From the NCBI RefSeq assembly GCF_022179225.1, contig NZ_BPQL01000016.1:1-64000 (forward strand): a stretch of 64,000 nt of DNA. The letters are read 5' to 3'. Made by a program: the position numbers and the translations under genes. Shown piece by piece: positions 8,736-17,561 of the stretch. Below the pieces are notes generated by a model. The model saw only the letters and a list, made by a program, of their open reading frames with translations, ran no database searches and was not told the DNA's origin. How positions within the stretch are numbered: position 1 is the first letter of the stretch; the number at the start of each line of letters is the position of its first letter. The stretch is from Methylobacterium goesingense. Its GTDB lineage: Bacteria > Pseudomonadota > Alphaproteobacteria > Rhizobiales > Beijerinckiaceae.

Positions 8736-9446
8736 ATGCCGACCATCGCCCTCGTGGACGACGACCGAAACATCCTCACCTCAGTCTCGATCGCCCTCGA
8801 GACCGAAGGCTATCGCATCCAGACCTACACCGATGGCGCCTCGGCGCTGGACGGTCTGAAGCATTCCCCGCCGGACCTCGCGATCTTCGATATCAAGATG
8901 CCGCGCATGGACGGGATGGAGCTTCTCAGGCGTCTGCGGCAGAAATCCGACCTTCCGGTGATCTTCCTCACCTCGAAGGACGAGGAGATCGACGAGCTGT
9001 TCGGCCTCAAGATGGGCGCCGACGATTTCATCCATAAGCCGTTCTCGCAGCGCCTGCTGGTCGAGCGCGTGAAAGCCGTGCTGCGCCGCTTCGCCCCCAA
9101 GGACGGTCCGGGCGCCGCCGCCCGCGAGGCCGATGCCGCCGCCCGCTCCCTGGAGCGCGGCCTCCTGATGATGGACCCCGAGCGCCACACCTGCACCTGG
9201 AAGGGCGAACCCGTCACCCTGACGGTAACGGAGTTCCTGATTCTCCAGGCCCTGGCGCACCGGCCCGGCGTCGTGAAGAGCCGCAACGCCCTGATGGACG
9301 CGGCCTACGACGATCAGGTCTACGTGGACGACCGGACCATCGACAGCCACATCAAGCGCCTGCGCAAGAAGTTCAAGGTGACCGACACGAGCTTCGACAT
9401 GATCGAAACGCTCTACGGCGTCGGCTACCGCTTCAAGGAGAGCTGA
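8736..9446 (+). CDS. chvI: Response regulator ChvI, OmpR family
   Basis: The protein is 236 residues from ATG 8736, preceded by ACAGGA. The receiver domain has the acidic cluster DDD at 8-10 and phospho-acceptor Asp52 in [12 protein letters not shown]. The C-terminal OmpR/PhoB winged helix ends with [13 protein letters not shown] and the GVGYRF motif. It is the right length and sequence for ChvI, the partner of ChvG/ExoS, which controls envelope, exopolysaccharide and acid-stress genes in rhizobia. It is followed after 62 bases by the kinase gene. A GAGCGCC/GGCGCTC hairpin at 9445-9471 in the gap could tune kinase expression. Confidence 0.93.
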   Translation: MPTIALVDDDRNILTSVSIALETEGYRIQTYTDGASALDGLKHSPPDLAIFDIKMPRMDGMELLRRLRQKSDLPVIFLTSKDEEIDELFGLKMGADDFIHKPFSQRLLVERVKAVLRRFAPKDGPGAAAREADAAARSLERGLLMMDPERHTCTWKGEPVTLTVTEFLILQALAHRPGVVKSRNALMDAAYDDQVYVDDRTIDSHIKRLRKKFKVTDTSFDMIETLYGVGYRFKES

Positions 9447-9508
9447 GCGCCCGCCCGGGCCTCAGGCGCTCCCTCCCCGCAACGCTGTTCCCTCACCACC
9501 GGACGCCC

Positions 9509-11260
9509 GTGGCCACCACCGACCAAGCCGAAACCCCGTCGCGCGGCATGCTGGGATGGCCGCGCCAGATCTGGAACGGGATCGGTCAGCGGGCCTCGTC
9601 GAGCCTGACGCGGCGCATCGTCGTGCTCAACCTCGTCGGGCTCATCGCCCTGCTGTTCGGCTTCCTCTACCTGAACCAGTTCCGCCAGGGGCTGATCCAG
9701 GCCCGGGTGCAGAGCCTGCTGATCCAGGGCGAGATCATCGCGGGCGCCATCGCTTCATCGGCCTCGGTCGAGACCGACGCGATCCGGATCGACCCCGACA
9801 AGCTGCTCCAGCTCCAGGCCGGCGAGGCCGAGGAGCCCTCCTCCCCCCTCACCTTCTCGCTGAACCCCGAGCGCGTCGCCCCGCTGCTGCGCCGCCTGAT
9901 CACCCCGACGGGCAACCGCGCCCGGGTCTACGACCAGGAGGGCGGCCTCCTGTTCGACACCCGTACCCTCTCGGCCCGGGGCGAGATGAGTCGCAGCGAC
10001 CCGGATGTCCGCCCGCGCAAGGGCACGTGGCTGGAGAAGGCCTGGGAGGCCGTGCAGTCGAAGTTCGCCGGGAGCACGCCGTCCCCCGGTGTCACCGAGG
10101 ATGTCGGCCCTGCCAGCGGGCGCAGCCTCAAGGAGGTGCAGGTGGCGCTCGGCGGCGCGCGCGGCAACATCGTGCGGCGCAATCCGGCCGGGGAGACCAT
10201 CGTGTCCGTCGCGGTGCCGATCCAGCGGGCGAATTCCGTCCGCGGCGCCCTGATGCTCTCGACGCAAGGGGGCGACATCGACCGGGTCATCGCCTCGGAG
10301 CGCTTCGGCCTGCTCCAGGTGTTCCTCATCGCGGCGGCCGTGATGCTGGTCCTGTCCATCCTGCTTGCCGGCGCCATCGCGGGGCCGGTGCGGCGCCTCG
10401 CGGATGCGGCCGAGAAGGTGCGGCTCGGCATCAAGTCGCGGGAGGAAATCCCCGACTTCACCAGCCGCACCGACGAGATCGGCCACCTCTCGGGCGCCCT
10501 GCGCGACATGACCCAGGCGCTGTACCGGCGCATCGACGCCATCGAGAGCTTCGCGGCGGACGTCAGCCACGAGCTGAAGAACCCGCTGACCTCGCTGCGC
10601 AGCGCCGTCGAGACCCTGCCGCTGGCCAAATCCGACGATTCGCGCACCCGGCTGCTGGCGATCATCCAGCACGACGTGAAGCGCCTCGACCGGCTGATCT
10701 CCGACATTTCGGACGCCTCGCGCCTGGATGCCGAGCTTGCCCGCGCGGAGGCACGCCGCGTCGATATGCGCAAGCTGATGACCACCGTGGTCTCTGTAGC
10801 CAACGAGCGCCGGCGCCCGAAGGACGCCCCGATCCAGTTCGACGTCGACGCGGCGGCCGGCGATGGGGAATCGCCCCTGACGATCTTCGGGCACGACAGC
10901 CGGCTGGGCCAGGTGGTCAACAATCTCCTCGACAATGCCCGCTCATTCTCACCCCCCGACGCCAAGGTGCGGGTGGCCCTTCGGCGCGTCCGAAACGACG
11001 TGGAGCTGATCGTCGAGGACGAGGGGCCGGGCATCCCCGAGCACGCCCTGGAGCGCATCTTCGAGCGTTTCTATACGGATCGCCCCGAGCAGGGCTTCGG
11101 CCAGAATTCCGGCCTCGGTCTCTCCATCTCCCGCCAGATCGTCCAGGCCCACCGGGGCACGATCCGGGCCGAGAACCGGCCGGGCCCCGCCGACGAGGAG
11201 GGCGAGCCCACCGTGCGAGGCGCTCGCTTCATCGTGCGCCTCCCGGCGGCGGCCCGCTGA
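9509..11260 (+). CDS. chvG: Sensor histidine kinase ChvG/ExoS
   Basis: The protein is 583 residues if started at GTG 9509; an ATG at 9548-9550 would remove 13 residues. It has TM1 around 36-55, a periplasmic sensor of about 210 residues, TM2 around 270-292, HAMP, then HisKA with His354 in FAADVSHELKNPLTS, and an HATPase domain with DNLLDNARSFSP-like N box, DEGPGIP and GLGLSIS. This is the classic architecture of ChvG. It would phosphorylate ChvI on Asp52. It is followed after 17 bases by hprK, linking envelope sensing to the phosphotransferase genes in one likely operon. Confidence 0.92.
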   Translation: MATTDQAETPSRGMLGWPRQIWNGIGQRASSSLTRRIVVLNLVGLIALLFGFLYLNQFRQGLIQARVQSLLIQGEIIAGAIASSASVETDAIRIDPDKLLQLQAGEAEEPSSPLTFSLNPERVAPLLRRLITPTGNRARVYDQEGGLLFDTRTLSARGEMSRSDPDVRPRKGTWLEKAWEAVQSKFAGSTPSPGVTEDVGPASGRSLKEVQVALGGARGNIVRRNPAGETIVSVAVPIQRANSVRGALMLSTQGGDIDRVIASERFGLLQVFLIAAAVMLVLSILLAGAIAGPVRRLADAAEKVRLGIKSREEIPDFTSRTDEIGHLSGALRDMTQALYRRIDAIESFAADVSHELKNPLTSLRSAVETLPLAKSDDSRTRLLAIIQHDVKRLDRLISDISDASRLDAELARAEARRVDMRKLMTTVVSVANERRRPKDAPIQFDVDAAAGDGESPLTIFGHDSRLGQVVNNLLDNARSFSPPDAKVRVALRRVRNDVELIVEDEGPGIPEHALERIFERFYTDRPEQGFGQNSGLGLSISRQIVQAHRGTIRAENRPGPADEEGEPTVRGARFIVRLPAAAR

Positions 11261-11277
11261 GCGCGAAGGGCCTCCCG

Positions 11278-11790
11278 ATGGCGGACGCCGTCGCATGGGT
11301 CCATGCGAGTTGCGTGGCCGTCGATGGCGCCGGCATCCTGATCCGGGGGGCGTCGGGGTCGGGCAAATCAAGCCTCGCCCTGCTTCTGCTCGACCGTGTC
11401 GACGCGGCGCGTGGGAACGCCGGCCTCGTCGGCGACGATCGGGTCGGTCTCACGCGCGAGGGCGAACGGATCCTGGCCCGGCCGCACCCCGCGCTCGGTT
11501 CCCGTATTGAAGTGCGCGGCCTCGGCCTCGTGCCGGCCGCAAAAACCCTGACCGATGCGCCGGTCCACCTCGTGGTCGATCTCGTGGAGGCCTGCCCGCG
11601 CCTTCCCGATGCACCGATGCAAGGGGTGACCCTGCTCGGCTTCGCCCGGCCGGGTCTCGTCCTCGACCGTGCGATGCTGCGCGCCGGACTCGGCCCTCGC
11701 CTCGTGCTCGACGCGCTCGCGGGGTGCCCCGGCGTGGCCCGCATGCCGCAGGACCCCGTTCTGTTCCTGTCGCCCGCCACCGAACCGTAG
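11278..11790 (+). CDS. hprK: HPr kinase/phosphorylase, short alphaproteobacterial form
   Basis: The protein is 170 residues from ATG 11278. It keeps only the catalytic half of HprK: Walker A GASGSGKSS at 24-32, LVGDDRV further on, and the EVRGLGLV signature. The N-terminal regulatory domain of Firmicute HprK (about 130 residues) is absent, as is normal in Alphaproteobacteria. It phosphorylates a serine of HPr, here Ser61 of the downstream ptsH product. It lies 17 bases after chvG and just upstream of the EIIA and HPr genes, the standard order in this class. Confidence 0.93.
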   Translation: MADAVAWVHASCVAVDGAGILIRGASGSGKSSLALLLLDRVDAARGNAGLVGDDRVGLTREGERILARPHPALGSRIEVRGLGLVPAAKTLTDAPVHLVVDLVEACPRLPDAPMQGVTLLGFARPGLVLDRAMLRAGLGPRLVLDALAGCPGVARMPQDPVLFLSPATEP

Positions 11791-11915
11791 CGCCGGGGCC
11801 ACCACCGTGGCATGATCATGACGTTCGAGCACACAAAATGCCGCATTCACCTTGCGCTCGACCTTGCGCTGCACAAGATGGCGGCTCCGCTCACAAGGCG
11901 TTGGAACCCGCGTCG

Positions 11916-12317
11916 ATGATTGGAATGGTGCTCGTTACACACGGGCTGCTGGCAACGGAGTTCAAGGCTGCCCTTGAGCACGTCGTCGGGCCGCAGAAGC
12001 AGATCGAGACCATCACCATCGGTCCCGAGGACGATATGGAGCTGCGCCGGCTCGACATCATGAATGCGGTCAGCCGCGTCAACAGCGGCAAGGGCGTCGT
12101 GGTGCTCACGGACATGTTCGGCGGCACGCCCTCGAACCTCGCCCTCTCGTGCATGAACGGCGGCGAAGTCGAGGTGGTGGCCGGCATCAACTTGCCCATG
12201 CTGATCAAGCTCGCCAGCGTGCGCGACGCCGAGCCCCTCGGCGAGGCCGTCCTGCACGCACAGGAGGCGGGCCGGAAGTACATCAACGTCGCGTCCCGCG
12301 TGCTCGCCGGCAAATAG
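11916..12317 (+). CDS. PTS EIIA component, mannose family
   Basis: The protein is 133 residues from ATG 11916. The start matches the conserved family N-terminus MIGMVLVTHG, with the phospho-accepting His9. The loop DMFGGTPSN is the EIIA-Man family signature. It has no fused EIIB domain, and no EIIB or EIIC gene follows, so it is a regulatory rather than transporting EIIA. It accepts phosphate from HPr. The gap of about 125 bases from hprK may contain its own promoter, since the annotated start could otherwise be extended upstream without gaining conserved sequence. Confidence 0.93.
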   Translation: MIGMVLVTHGLLATEFKAALEHVVGPQKQIETITIGPEDDMELRRLDIMNAVSRVNSGKGVVVLTDMFGGTPSNLALSCMNGGEVEVVAGINLPMLIKLASVRDAEPLGEAVLHAQEAGRKYINVASRVLAGK

Positions 12318-12432
12318 CCTTCCTTCCCCTCGCGCCACAGCTTACAGCCATTCCAAGGCCCTGCTCCGCCAGCGGGCCCGCCGGAGCCGCTTCAAGCGGC
12401 GCGGGACGCCACGGAGGGGATGGCCAACGCCC

Positions 12433-12747
12433 ATGAGCGACGACGACATCGACGACCTGCCGACCGTGCCCGAGGGTGGCCTGCTCCAGGTGCTCCCGAT
12501 CATCAACCGGCGTGGCCTGCACGCGCGAGCCTCCGCCAAGTTCGTGCAAACGGTGGAGCGCTTCGACGCCGCCGTCACCGTGACACGCTCCGGCGAGACG
12601 GTGGGGGGGCGCTCCATCATGGGACTGCTGACGCTGGGCGCCGCGCAGGGCACCTCCATCGCGGTGGTGGCCTCGGGCAGCGACGCCGAGGCCTGCATGC
12701 AGGCCATCAGCGATCTCCTCGCCAACAAGTTCGGCGAGGACGAGTAG
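12433..12747 (+). CDS. ptsH: Phosphocarrier protein HPr
   Basis: The 104-residue protein has the HPr fold with the catalytic His30 in NRRGLHARAS and the regulatory Ser61 in GGRSIMGLLTL. Both residues are intact, so it can take phosphate from enzyme I-Ntr (ptsP at 29600-31864) and be phosphorylated by HprK. The N-terminal extension of about 15 acidic residues is typical of alphaproteobacterial HPr. It closes the chvI-chvG-hprK-EIIA-ptsH cluster and ends facing a convergent gene across a hairpin. Confidence 0.95.
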   Translation: MSDDDIDDLPTVPEGGLLQVLPIINRRGLHARASAKFVQTVERFDAAVTVTRSGETVGGRSIMGLLTLGAAQGTSIAVVASGSDAEACMQAISDLLANKFGEDE

Positions 12748-12753
12748 CCCCGT

Positions 12754-13647
12754 TCAGGCGGAGCGCTCAAGCCGCTCCGGCGCGGCGTCCGCCTGACGCC
12801 AGACCAAGGCGGACGCACCGGCGCCGAGGGTGATCGTGGCCGCGACGACCTTGTCCGCGCGCCGGGTCAGCGTCACCGTGACCTGATTGCGGCGGGCGAA
12901 CAGGCGCGTCACCACCCGCACCATCGCGGCCTCGGAGGGGTCGCCGATGATGGGCGCGGACGACGCCTCGGCATCGAGCAGAAGAAACGCCTCCACCGCG
13001 TCTCGCACCTGATTCGGATCACGCACACGCTCGATGCGGGCAGGCTCGACGTGGGCAAACTCCGGCGCGTGAACGGGACGCACGCCGACGAGGCTATGCG
13101 CCGGGATCGTGCCGCGCGCGGTCACGGTCCGGAGACGGGACGCCGGTTCGGCCTCCGGGATCGCCGGAGCGACCGGCGTGTCGAGCTCCAGGGTGGCGCG
13201 GGGCCGGATCGCCTGCAGCGCGGTCACGAGCGCCGCGCGAACCGGCTCGACGCTGCCGGGCGCGAAGGTCGGAGCGAGCGCGCTGCCGTAGGGCTGCCAG
13301 ACCACGATCCGGCCATGCCCGAAAAGCGTGTGCGGCATCGCCAGGGGAATCACGGCGCCGAGCCGGTCCGGACCGTTCCCCACTGCCCAGGCCAGGGCGA
13401 AGATGAGGTCCCGGCCGCCCGCCTGATGCTGGGCCGCCGAGAGGAGATAGTCCGGGTCGGCCCGGACGGGATCCGCGACGCCGGCGCGGGCAAGCAGCGC
13501 CCGCCAGGCCGCGATTTCGCCCGCGCCGATGGAAGCCGCCCGGCGCAGGTCGACGCGCCAGGCCACGGGAGTCTCCTCAGCGACGACCTCGACCACCGCG
13601 TCGGTCGACAACGCGCCGCCCTCGATGACCGTGAAGCGGTGTCTCAT
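12754..13647 (-). CDS. Uncharacterised protein resembling CelD/BcsL-type GNAT N-terminal region
   Basis: The protein is 297 residues from ATG 13647 (GGA about ten bases upstream); an in-frame start 78 bases further out would add a low-complexity tail. Residues 30-150 (AWRALLARAGVADPVRADPDYLLSAAQHQ onward in parts) resemble the start of CelD-type acyltransferases, including a WQPYGSALAP element. The second half is poorly conserved by eye, ends in beta-rich sequence and lacks an obvious acetyl-CoA loop. It lies 115 bases downstream of the COG0523 gene on the same strand and may share its Zur-type control. The family call is tentative. Confidence 0.55.
   Translation of the reverse strand: MRHRFTVIEGGALSTDAVVEVVAEETPVAWRVDLRRAASIGAGEIAAWRALLARAGVADPVRADPDYLLSAAQHQAGGRDLIFALAWAVGNGPDRLGAVIPLAMPHTLFGHGRIVVWQPYGSALAPTFAPGSVEPVRAALVTALQAIRPRATLELDTPVAPAIPEAEPASRLRTVTARGTIPAHSLVGVRPVHAPEFAHVEPARIERVRDPNQVRDAVEAFLLLDAEASSAPIIGDPSEAAMVRVVTRLFARRNQVTVTLTRRADKVVAATITLGAGASALVWRQADAAPERLERSA
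12759..12779. terminator. Hairpin between convergent ptsH and CelD-like gene
   Basis: A perfect 7-bp stem pairs CGGAGCG with CGCTCCG around a 7-base loop just after the ptsH stop. It overlaps the last codons of the convergent gene. No T-run follows, as is common in high-GC genomes. It is plausible as a terminator for ptsH. Confidence 0.45.
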
Positions 13648-13762
13648 GTCTCGATCCGATCCCGAATGCGTCCCGATGCGGGACACTCTCGCGCCGTGCG
13701 GCGCCCTGTGGGGCTCAGGTTTCAAGAACGGGACCGCCCGATTCCGGACAGCGAGCGCGGTC

Positions 13763-14887
13763 TCAGCCGCCGGGAATCGCGAGGGGATTGTCCGTCAGCG
13801 CCGCGGCGTCCGGGCCGTCGACGCGCGGGCGGCCGAGGAAGGCGTCCCACAGGCGGGTGACGAAGGCCGGGTCGAGGTCACGCACGATGAGCACCAGGCG
13901 TGAGCGGTGATCCGCGTCCGGCCAGGCCGTGAGATGCACGGGCGCATGGATGACGTGCTGGACCCCGTGCACCACAAGGGGTCGTTCCGGCGCGTCCGCG
14001 AGGGCCACCAGGCCCTTGAGGCGCAGGAGATTCGGGCCGTGGCTGGAACGCAGCAGGTCCAGGAACATCTCGAAGGCCGCGCGCGGCACCGGTGCGTCGC
14101 TGGTCAGGCTGAAGGCCCGGATCGCGGCATCGTGCCGGTTCACGTCGTGATGGTGGTGGCCGTGATGGTGTCCATGGTCGTGATGGTGTCCATGCTCGGC
14201 CCGCTCGGACTCGGCGCCGAGCCAGGCGCGCACGTCGTCGCTCTTTCCGTCGAGGCCGAACAGGCCGCCGAGAAGCTCGGACGGCGGCACGGACGCGTCG
14301 CGGAACGGAGCCGAGGGGTTCAGCGCCCGCAACCGAGCTTCCAGCGCATCGCCGTCCTCACCCGCCAGATCCCGCTTCGTGACGACGATCTGGTCGGCAA
14401 CGGCCACCTGCCGCACCGCTTCGGCATGCGCGTCGAGGGTCGAGGCCCCGTTCACCGCGTCCACCACGGTGACGACGCCCTGTAGGCGGTACCGGATGAC
14501 GAGGTAGGGATGGTAGATCAGCGCGTGCAGGATCGGAGCGGGGTCGGCGAGCCCCGTCGTCTCGATCACCACCCGGCGAAAGGGTTGGATGCGGCCGTTG
14601 TCGCGCTTGCGCAGCAGATCTTCGAGGGTGGCGATGAGATCGCCGCGCACGGTGCAGCAGAGGCAGCCGGCGCCGAGCAGGACCATGCCCTCGTCGATCG
14701 TCTCGATGAGCAGGTGGTCGAGGCCGATCTCCCCGAACTCGTTGACGATCACCACCGTGTCGGTGAGCGCCGGATCGCGCAGCATCCGATTCAGCAGCGT
14801 CGTCTTGCCCGCCCCGAGAAACCCTGTGAGGACGGTCAGCGGAATCGGCTCGGGCGCACGGGGATCGGGCTTGGACAGGTCGGTCAT
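13763..14887 (-). CDS. COG0523 GTPase (CobW/ZigA type) with His-rich metal loop
   Basis: The 374-residue protein has Walker A GFLGAGKTTLLN at about 22-33 and the metal motif GCLCC with Cys75, Cys77 and Cys78. NEFGEIGLDH and a TKRDL guanine-specificity motif complete the G3E GTPase. Between the GTPase and C-terminal CobW domains, around residues 230-253, runs a loop with more than a dozen histidines (GHHHDHGHHHGHHHHD). Such loops mark zinc-chaperone members rather than cobalamin-synthesis CobW. The Zur-like palindrome at 14930-14952, 43 bases ahead of ATG, supports a role in zinc-starvation metal allocation. No cobalamin gene is adjacent. Confidence 0.9.
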   Translation of the reverse strand: MTDLSKPDPRAPEPIPLTVLTGFLGAGKTTLLNRMLRDPALTDTVVIVNEFGEIGLDHLLIETIDEGMVLLGAGCLCCTVRGDLIATLEDLLRKRDNGRIQPFRRVVIETTGLADPAPILHALIYHPYLVIRYRLQGVVTVVDAVNGASTLDAHAEAVRQVAVADQIVVTKRDLAGEDGDALEARLRALNPSAPFRDASVPPSELLGGLFGLDGKSDDVRAWLGAESERAEHGHHHDHGHHHGHHHHDVNRHDAAIRAFSLTSDAPVPRAAFEMFLDLLRSSHGPNLLRLKGLVALADAPERPLVVHGVQHVIHAPVHLTAWPDADHRSRLVLIVRDLDPAFVTRLWDAFLGRPRVDGPDAAALTDNPLAIPGG

Positions 14888-14929
14888 GTCCCTGACCTAG
14901 CCTTCCGGGACGCGCCGCTCAATCCTACG

Positions 14930-14952
14930 GCGGTGTAATATTATAACACCGC
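14930..14952. promoter_or_regulatory. Zur-like operator upstream of the COG0523 gene
   Basis: A 23-bp odd dyad has arms GCGGTGT and ACACCGC around an AT-only centre AATATTATA; ten of eleven base pairs match. The core resembles the GTTATATTATAAC-type sites bound by alphaproteobacterial Zur. It lies in the 97-bp gap between the carboxypeptidase 3' end and the COG0523 start, pointing to the latter. The AT core stands out in GC-rich surroundings. Confidence 0.72.
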
Positions 14953-14984
14953 TGATCGCCGGGTGCGTCCGGGCACGGGTAGGG

Positions 14985-16538
14985 TCAGTCGTCCGCCTGA
15001 GCCTTGCTCGCCGACCGGGTTGATTTTCCCGCCGTCGCGGGCTTCGCGCTCGAGGCCTTGGCGGCGGGCTTCGCCTTCGCCTCCGGCTTGGCCTGGGGCT
15101 TCACGGCGGCTTTCGCGGCCGGCTTGCGGACCGTATCGACCTTCAGCTTAGGCGCGCCCTCCATGACGGGGGTGGATTCCGCAGGGGCGAAGGCACTCGC
15201 CGTAGCGGGGACGCCGCCTTTGCCACGGGCCAGGGCCTTCTTCGCCTCGGGCTTGGCTGCCTTGGCCGCGCCGGCTGCCGGTCCCTTGGCCTGCCGGGCC
15301 GCCTGAGTGGCCTCGCGCTTGGCAGCGATCGCCTCCAGCTTCGCCTTGCGCGCCTCGGCGAGCTTGGCGGCCTTCTCCGCCTTCTCGGCCTCCTCCTGCT
15401 CGTTGAGCGCGATGGCGCCCTCAGCGGGGTCGCGACCGATCCAGACCAGGATCGGCTGCAGCGGCGCGCGGGGCGGCAGGGCGCGGTTGCGCAGAGCCGC
15501 GCTGTTCATGGTGGCGAAGGCGAGCGCGGCGGAGGGCGGCGCGGCGGCGGCCATCAGTTGGGCGTTGGCGTTGTCGGCGCTGGCGCCGGCCGCTCCGGCG
15601 CTCGCCGTGATGGCACCCTGTCCCTCGTCGACAGGCAAGGCCTTGCGCTTGTCGCAGATATAGGGCCGCAGGTCCGGCGGCTCGCCGAGGTTGGAAGTCG
15701 GCAGCGCGTCGAGGGTTTGGGCGGTCCAGCCGGCGCTTTGCGAGAATCCGTAATCGAACAGGTCCGAGGCCTTGAGGTCGCGTTCGCGGGCACTCGGCTG
15801 GCCCATCACCACCGTGATGATGCGACGGCCGTTGCGGGTGGCGCTCGCCACCACGTTGAAGCCCCCCGAGCAGATGAAGCCGGTCTTCATGCCGTCCGCG
15901 CCGGCATAGCGGCCCAGCAGTCCGTTGTGGTTGGCCATCACCGAGCGGCCGAACTGGATGGCGCTGATGGAGAACAGGGCGCGGCTCTCGGGAAAGTCGC
16001 GGATGAGGGCGCGGCCGAGGATCGCCATGTCGCGGGCCGTGGTCCATTGCCGGGCGTCGGGGAGGCCGTTGGGGTTGGTCCAGCGGCTCTCGCGCATGCC
16101 GATGCGCTGGGCGGTCTCGTTCATCATTTGGGCGAAGCCCTCGATGGAGCCACCGAGATTCTCGCCGATCGCCCAGGCGACATCGTTGGCCGACTTGACC
16201 ATGATGATCTTGAGGGCGTTGTCGAGAGTGAGCTTGGTGCCCGGGCGGAAGCCCATTTTCGAAGGCGGCTCGGCGGCGGCGGCGGCTGAGATCGTGATCA
16301 GCGAATCGAGGGAGAGCCGGCCCTGCCGTACAAGGTCGAGGGCGACGTAGGTGGTCATCAGCTTGGTGATCGAGGCCGGGAACCACGGATCGGTGGCCGC
16401 CTGCCCGTAGATCACCTTGCCGGAATCGACCTCCACCACCAGGATCGGCGACGTCACGGCACCCGCCGGCGCGGCGGCCAGCACACTCGCCGCCATCGCC
16501 AGGCCAGCGGCCAGGCGCCTCAACAATCCGTTCGACAT
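14985..16538 (-). CDS. D-alanyl-D-alanine carboxypeptidase (PBP5/6 class) with Lys/Ala-rich tail
   Basis: The 517-residue protein has a signal peptide ending near Ala27. It carries the peptidase S11 triad: SITK with Ser56 and Lys59, KSANDVAW (SxN box) and GMKTGFICSGG (KTG box). It trims the terminal D-Ala of peptidoglycan pentapeptides in the periplasm. After the catalytic domain (about 270 residues), a long tail of roughly 200 residues is rich in Ala, Lys and Pro (KAAKLAEARKAKLEAIAAK and similar). It probably reaches into or binds the cell wall. No SPOR domain is visible. Stand-alone transcription is likely. Confidence 0.92.
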   Translation of the reverse strand: MSNGLLRRLAAGLAMAASVLAAAPAGAVTSPILVVEVDSGKVIYGQAATDPWFPASITKLMTTYVALDLVRQGRLSLDSLITISAAAAAEPPSKMGFRPGTKLTLDNALKIIMVKSANDVAWAIGENLGGSIEGFAQMMNETAQRIGMRESRWTNPNGLPDARQWTTARDMAILGRALIRDFPESRALFSISAIQFGRSVMANHNGLLGRYAGADGMKTGFICSGGFNVVASATRNGRRIITVVMGQPSARERDLKASDLFDYGFSQSAGWTAQTLDALPTSNLGEPPDLRPYICDKRKALPVDEGQGAITASAGAAGASADNANAQLMAAAAPPSAALAFATMNSAALRNRALPPRAPLQPILVWIGRDPAEGAIALNEQEEAEKAEKAAKLAEARKAKLEAIAAKREATQAARQAKGPAAGAAKAAKPEAKKALARGKGGVPATASAFAPAESTPVMEGAPKLKVDTVRKPAAKAAVKPQAKPEAKAKPAAKASSAKPATAGKSTRSASKAQADD

Positions 16539-16892
16539 CTGACCTGTCTCAAGAAGGTATGCCCCCGGCCCGACGAATATCGGCCCGCGCGGGTCGGCCG
16601 GTCAACGGCCAAGCTTGAGGCAGGCCGACGGAAGATCGTCGTCAAGCATGGTACGACTTGGCCGTGACTGAACGCCTAACAACCGGCGTTCCGTGGCGAG
16701 AGCATGGCAAAGCGCTTCGCGGATGCGAGATCCGGGCGGTTTCATGGTATGACCGCGTTCGGCGCATGGGTGCGGCCCGCGGCCTGTCCGTGGCCCCGGA
16801 TGGCCGCCACCCCTATGTGCGATGCGTCGGTCAGGGTATTTCGAAAATCGGAGCGTCGCCGCCCGGCAGGGCCGGGTCGGCGCGGGAACGTG
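16539..16892. other. Intergenic region upstream of queE with nested dyads
   Basis: This 354-bp gap carries the divergent promoters of the carboxypeptidase and queE. Two adjacent symmetric elements stand out. At 16606-16664, CGGCCAAG pairs with CTTGGCCG and encloses CTTGA/TCAAG and CGACG/CGTCG. At 16671-16690, AACGCC pairs with GGCGTT. Together they could form a structured leader. They do not match the preQ1-I consensus as I know it. An in-frame extension of queE through this region is possible but looks unconserved. Confidence 0.4.
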
Positions 16893-17525
16893 ATGGCGTA
16901 CGCAGTCAAGGAACTTTTCCACACCCTTCAGGGCGAGGGCGCGCAGGCGGGGCGGGCGGCGGTGTTCTGCCGGTTCTCCGGCTGCAATCTCTGGTCGGGC
17001 CGCGAGGAGGACCGCGCCACCGCCGCCTGCACCTTCTGCGACACCGATTTCATCGGCATGGATGGCGCGGGCGGCGGACGCTTCGCGACGTCAGATGACC
17101 TCGCGGACGCGATCGCGCGCACCTGGGAGGGCGGCCCGCGACACCGCTACGTGGTCTTCACCGGCGGCGAACCCCTGCTGCAGCTCGATCCGGCGCTCAT
17201 CGCCGCCGTCCATGCGCGCGGGTTCGAGATCGCGGTGGAGACCAACGGCACGCTTCCCGCACCCGCGGGCATCGATTGGATCTGCGTCAGCCCGAAGGCC
17301 GGCAACCCCATCGTGCAGCGCAGCGGACACGAACTGAAACTCGTCTTCCCGCAGGCCGAGGCCCTCCCGGAGGCCTTCGCGGAGCTCGACTTCCACCACC
17401 ATTGGCTCCAGCCGATGGACGGGCCGGAGCGGCTCGCCAACACCGCCGAGGCCGTCGCCTATTGCCGGCGCGACGCGCGCTGGCGCCTCTCGCTCCAGAC
17501 GCACAAGATCATCGGGATCCCGTGA
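16893..17525 (+). CDS. queE: 7-carboxy-7-deazaguanine synthase QueE
   Basis: The protein is 210 residues from ATG 16893. It has the QueE-type radical SAM cluster motif CX14CX2C (Cys in SGCNLW, then CTFC), the family variant of CX3CX2C, and VFTGGEPLLQ for SAM binding. It converts 6-carboxytetrahydropterin to 7-carboxy-7-deazaguanine, the ring-contraction step of queuosine synthesis. It is followed after 36 bases by queD and then queC, covering three consecutive steps. An upstream in-frame ORF to 16704 exists, but the conserved start YAVKELFHTLQGEG fits 16893. Confidence 0.95.
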   Translation: MAYAVKELFHTLQGEGAQAGRAAVFCRFSGCNLWSGREEDRATAACTFCDTDFIGMDGAGGGRFATSDDLADAIARTWEGGPRHRYVVFTGGEPLLQLDPALIAAVHARGFEIAVETNGTLPAPAGIDWICVSPKAGNPIVQRSGHELKLVFPQAEALPEAFAELDFHHHWLQPMDGPERLANTAEAVAYCRRDARWRLSLQTHKIIGIP

Positions 17526-17561
17526 GGCTCCTAACCCCGCTCGCAGCATGAAGTTTCCGCA

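Noticed and set aside
16704..16892. In-frame upstream extension of queE
   Set aside because: The extra 63 residues are Arg/Pro/Ala noise typical of GC-rich DNA, and the conserved QueE start is at 16893.
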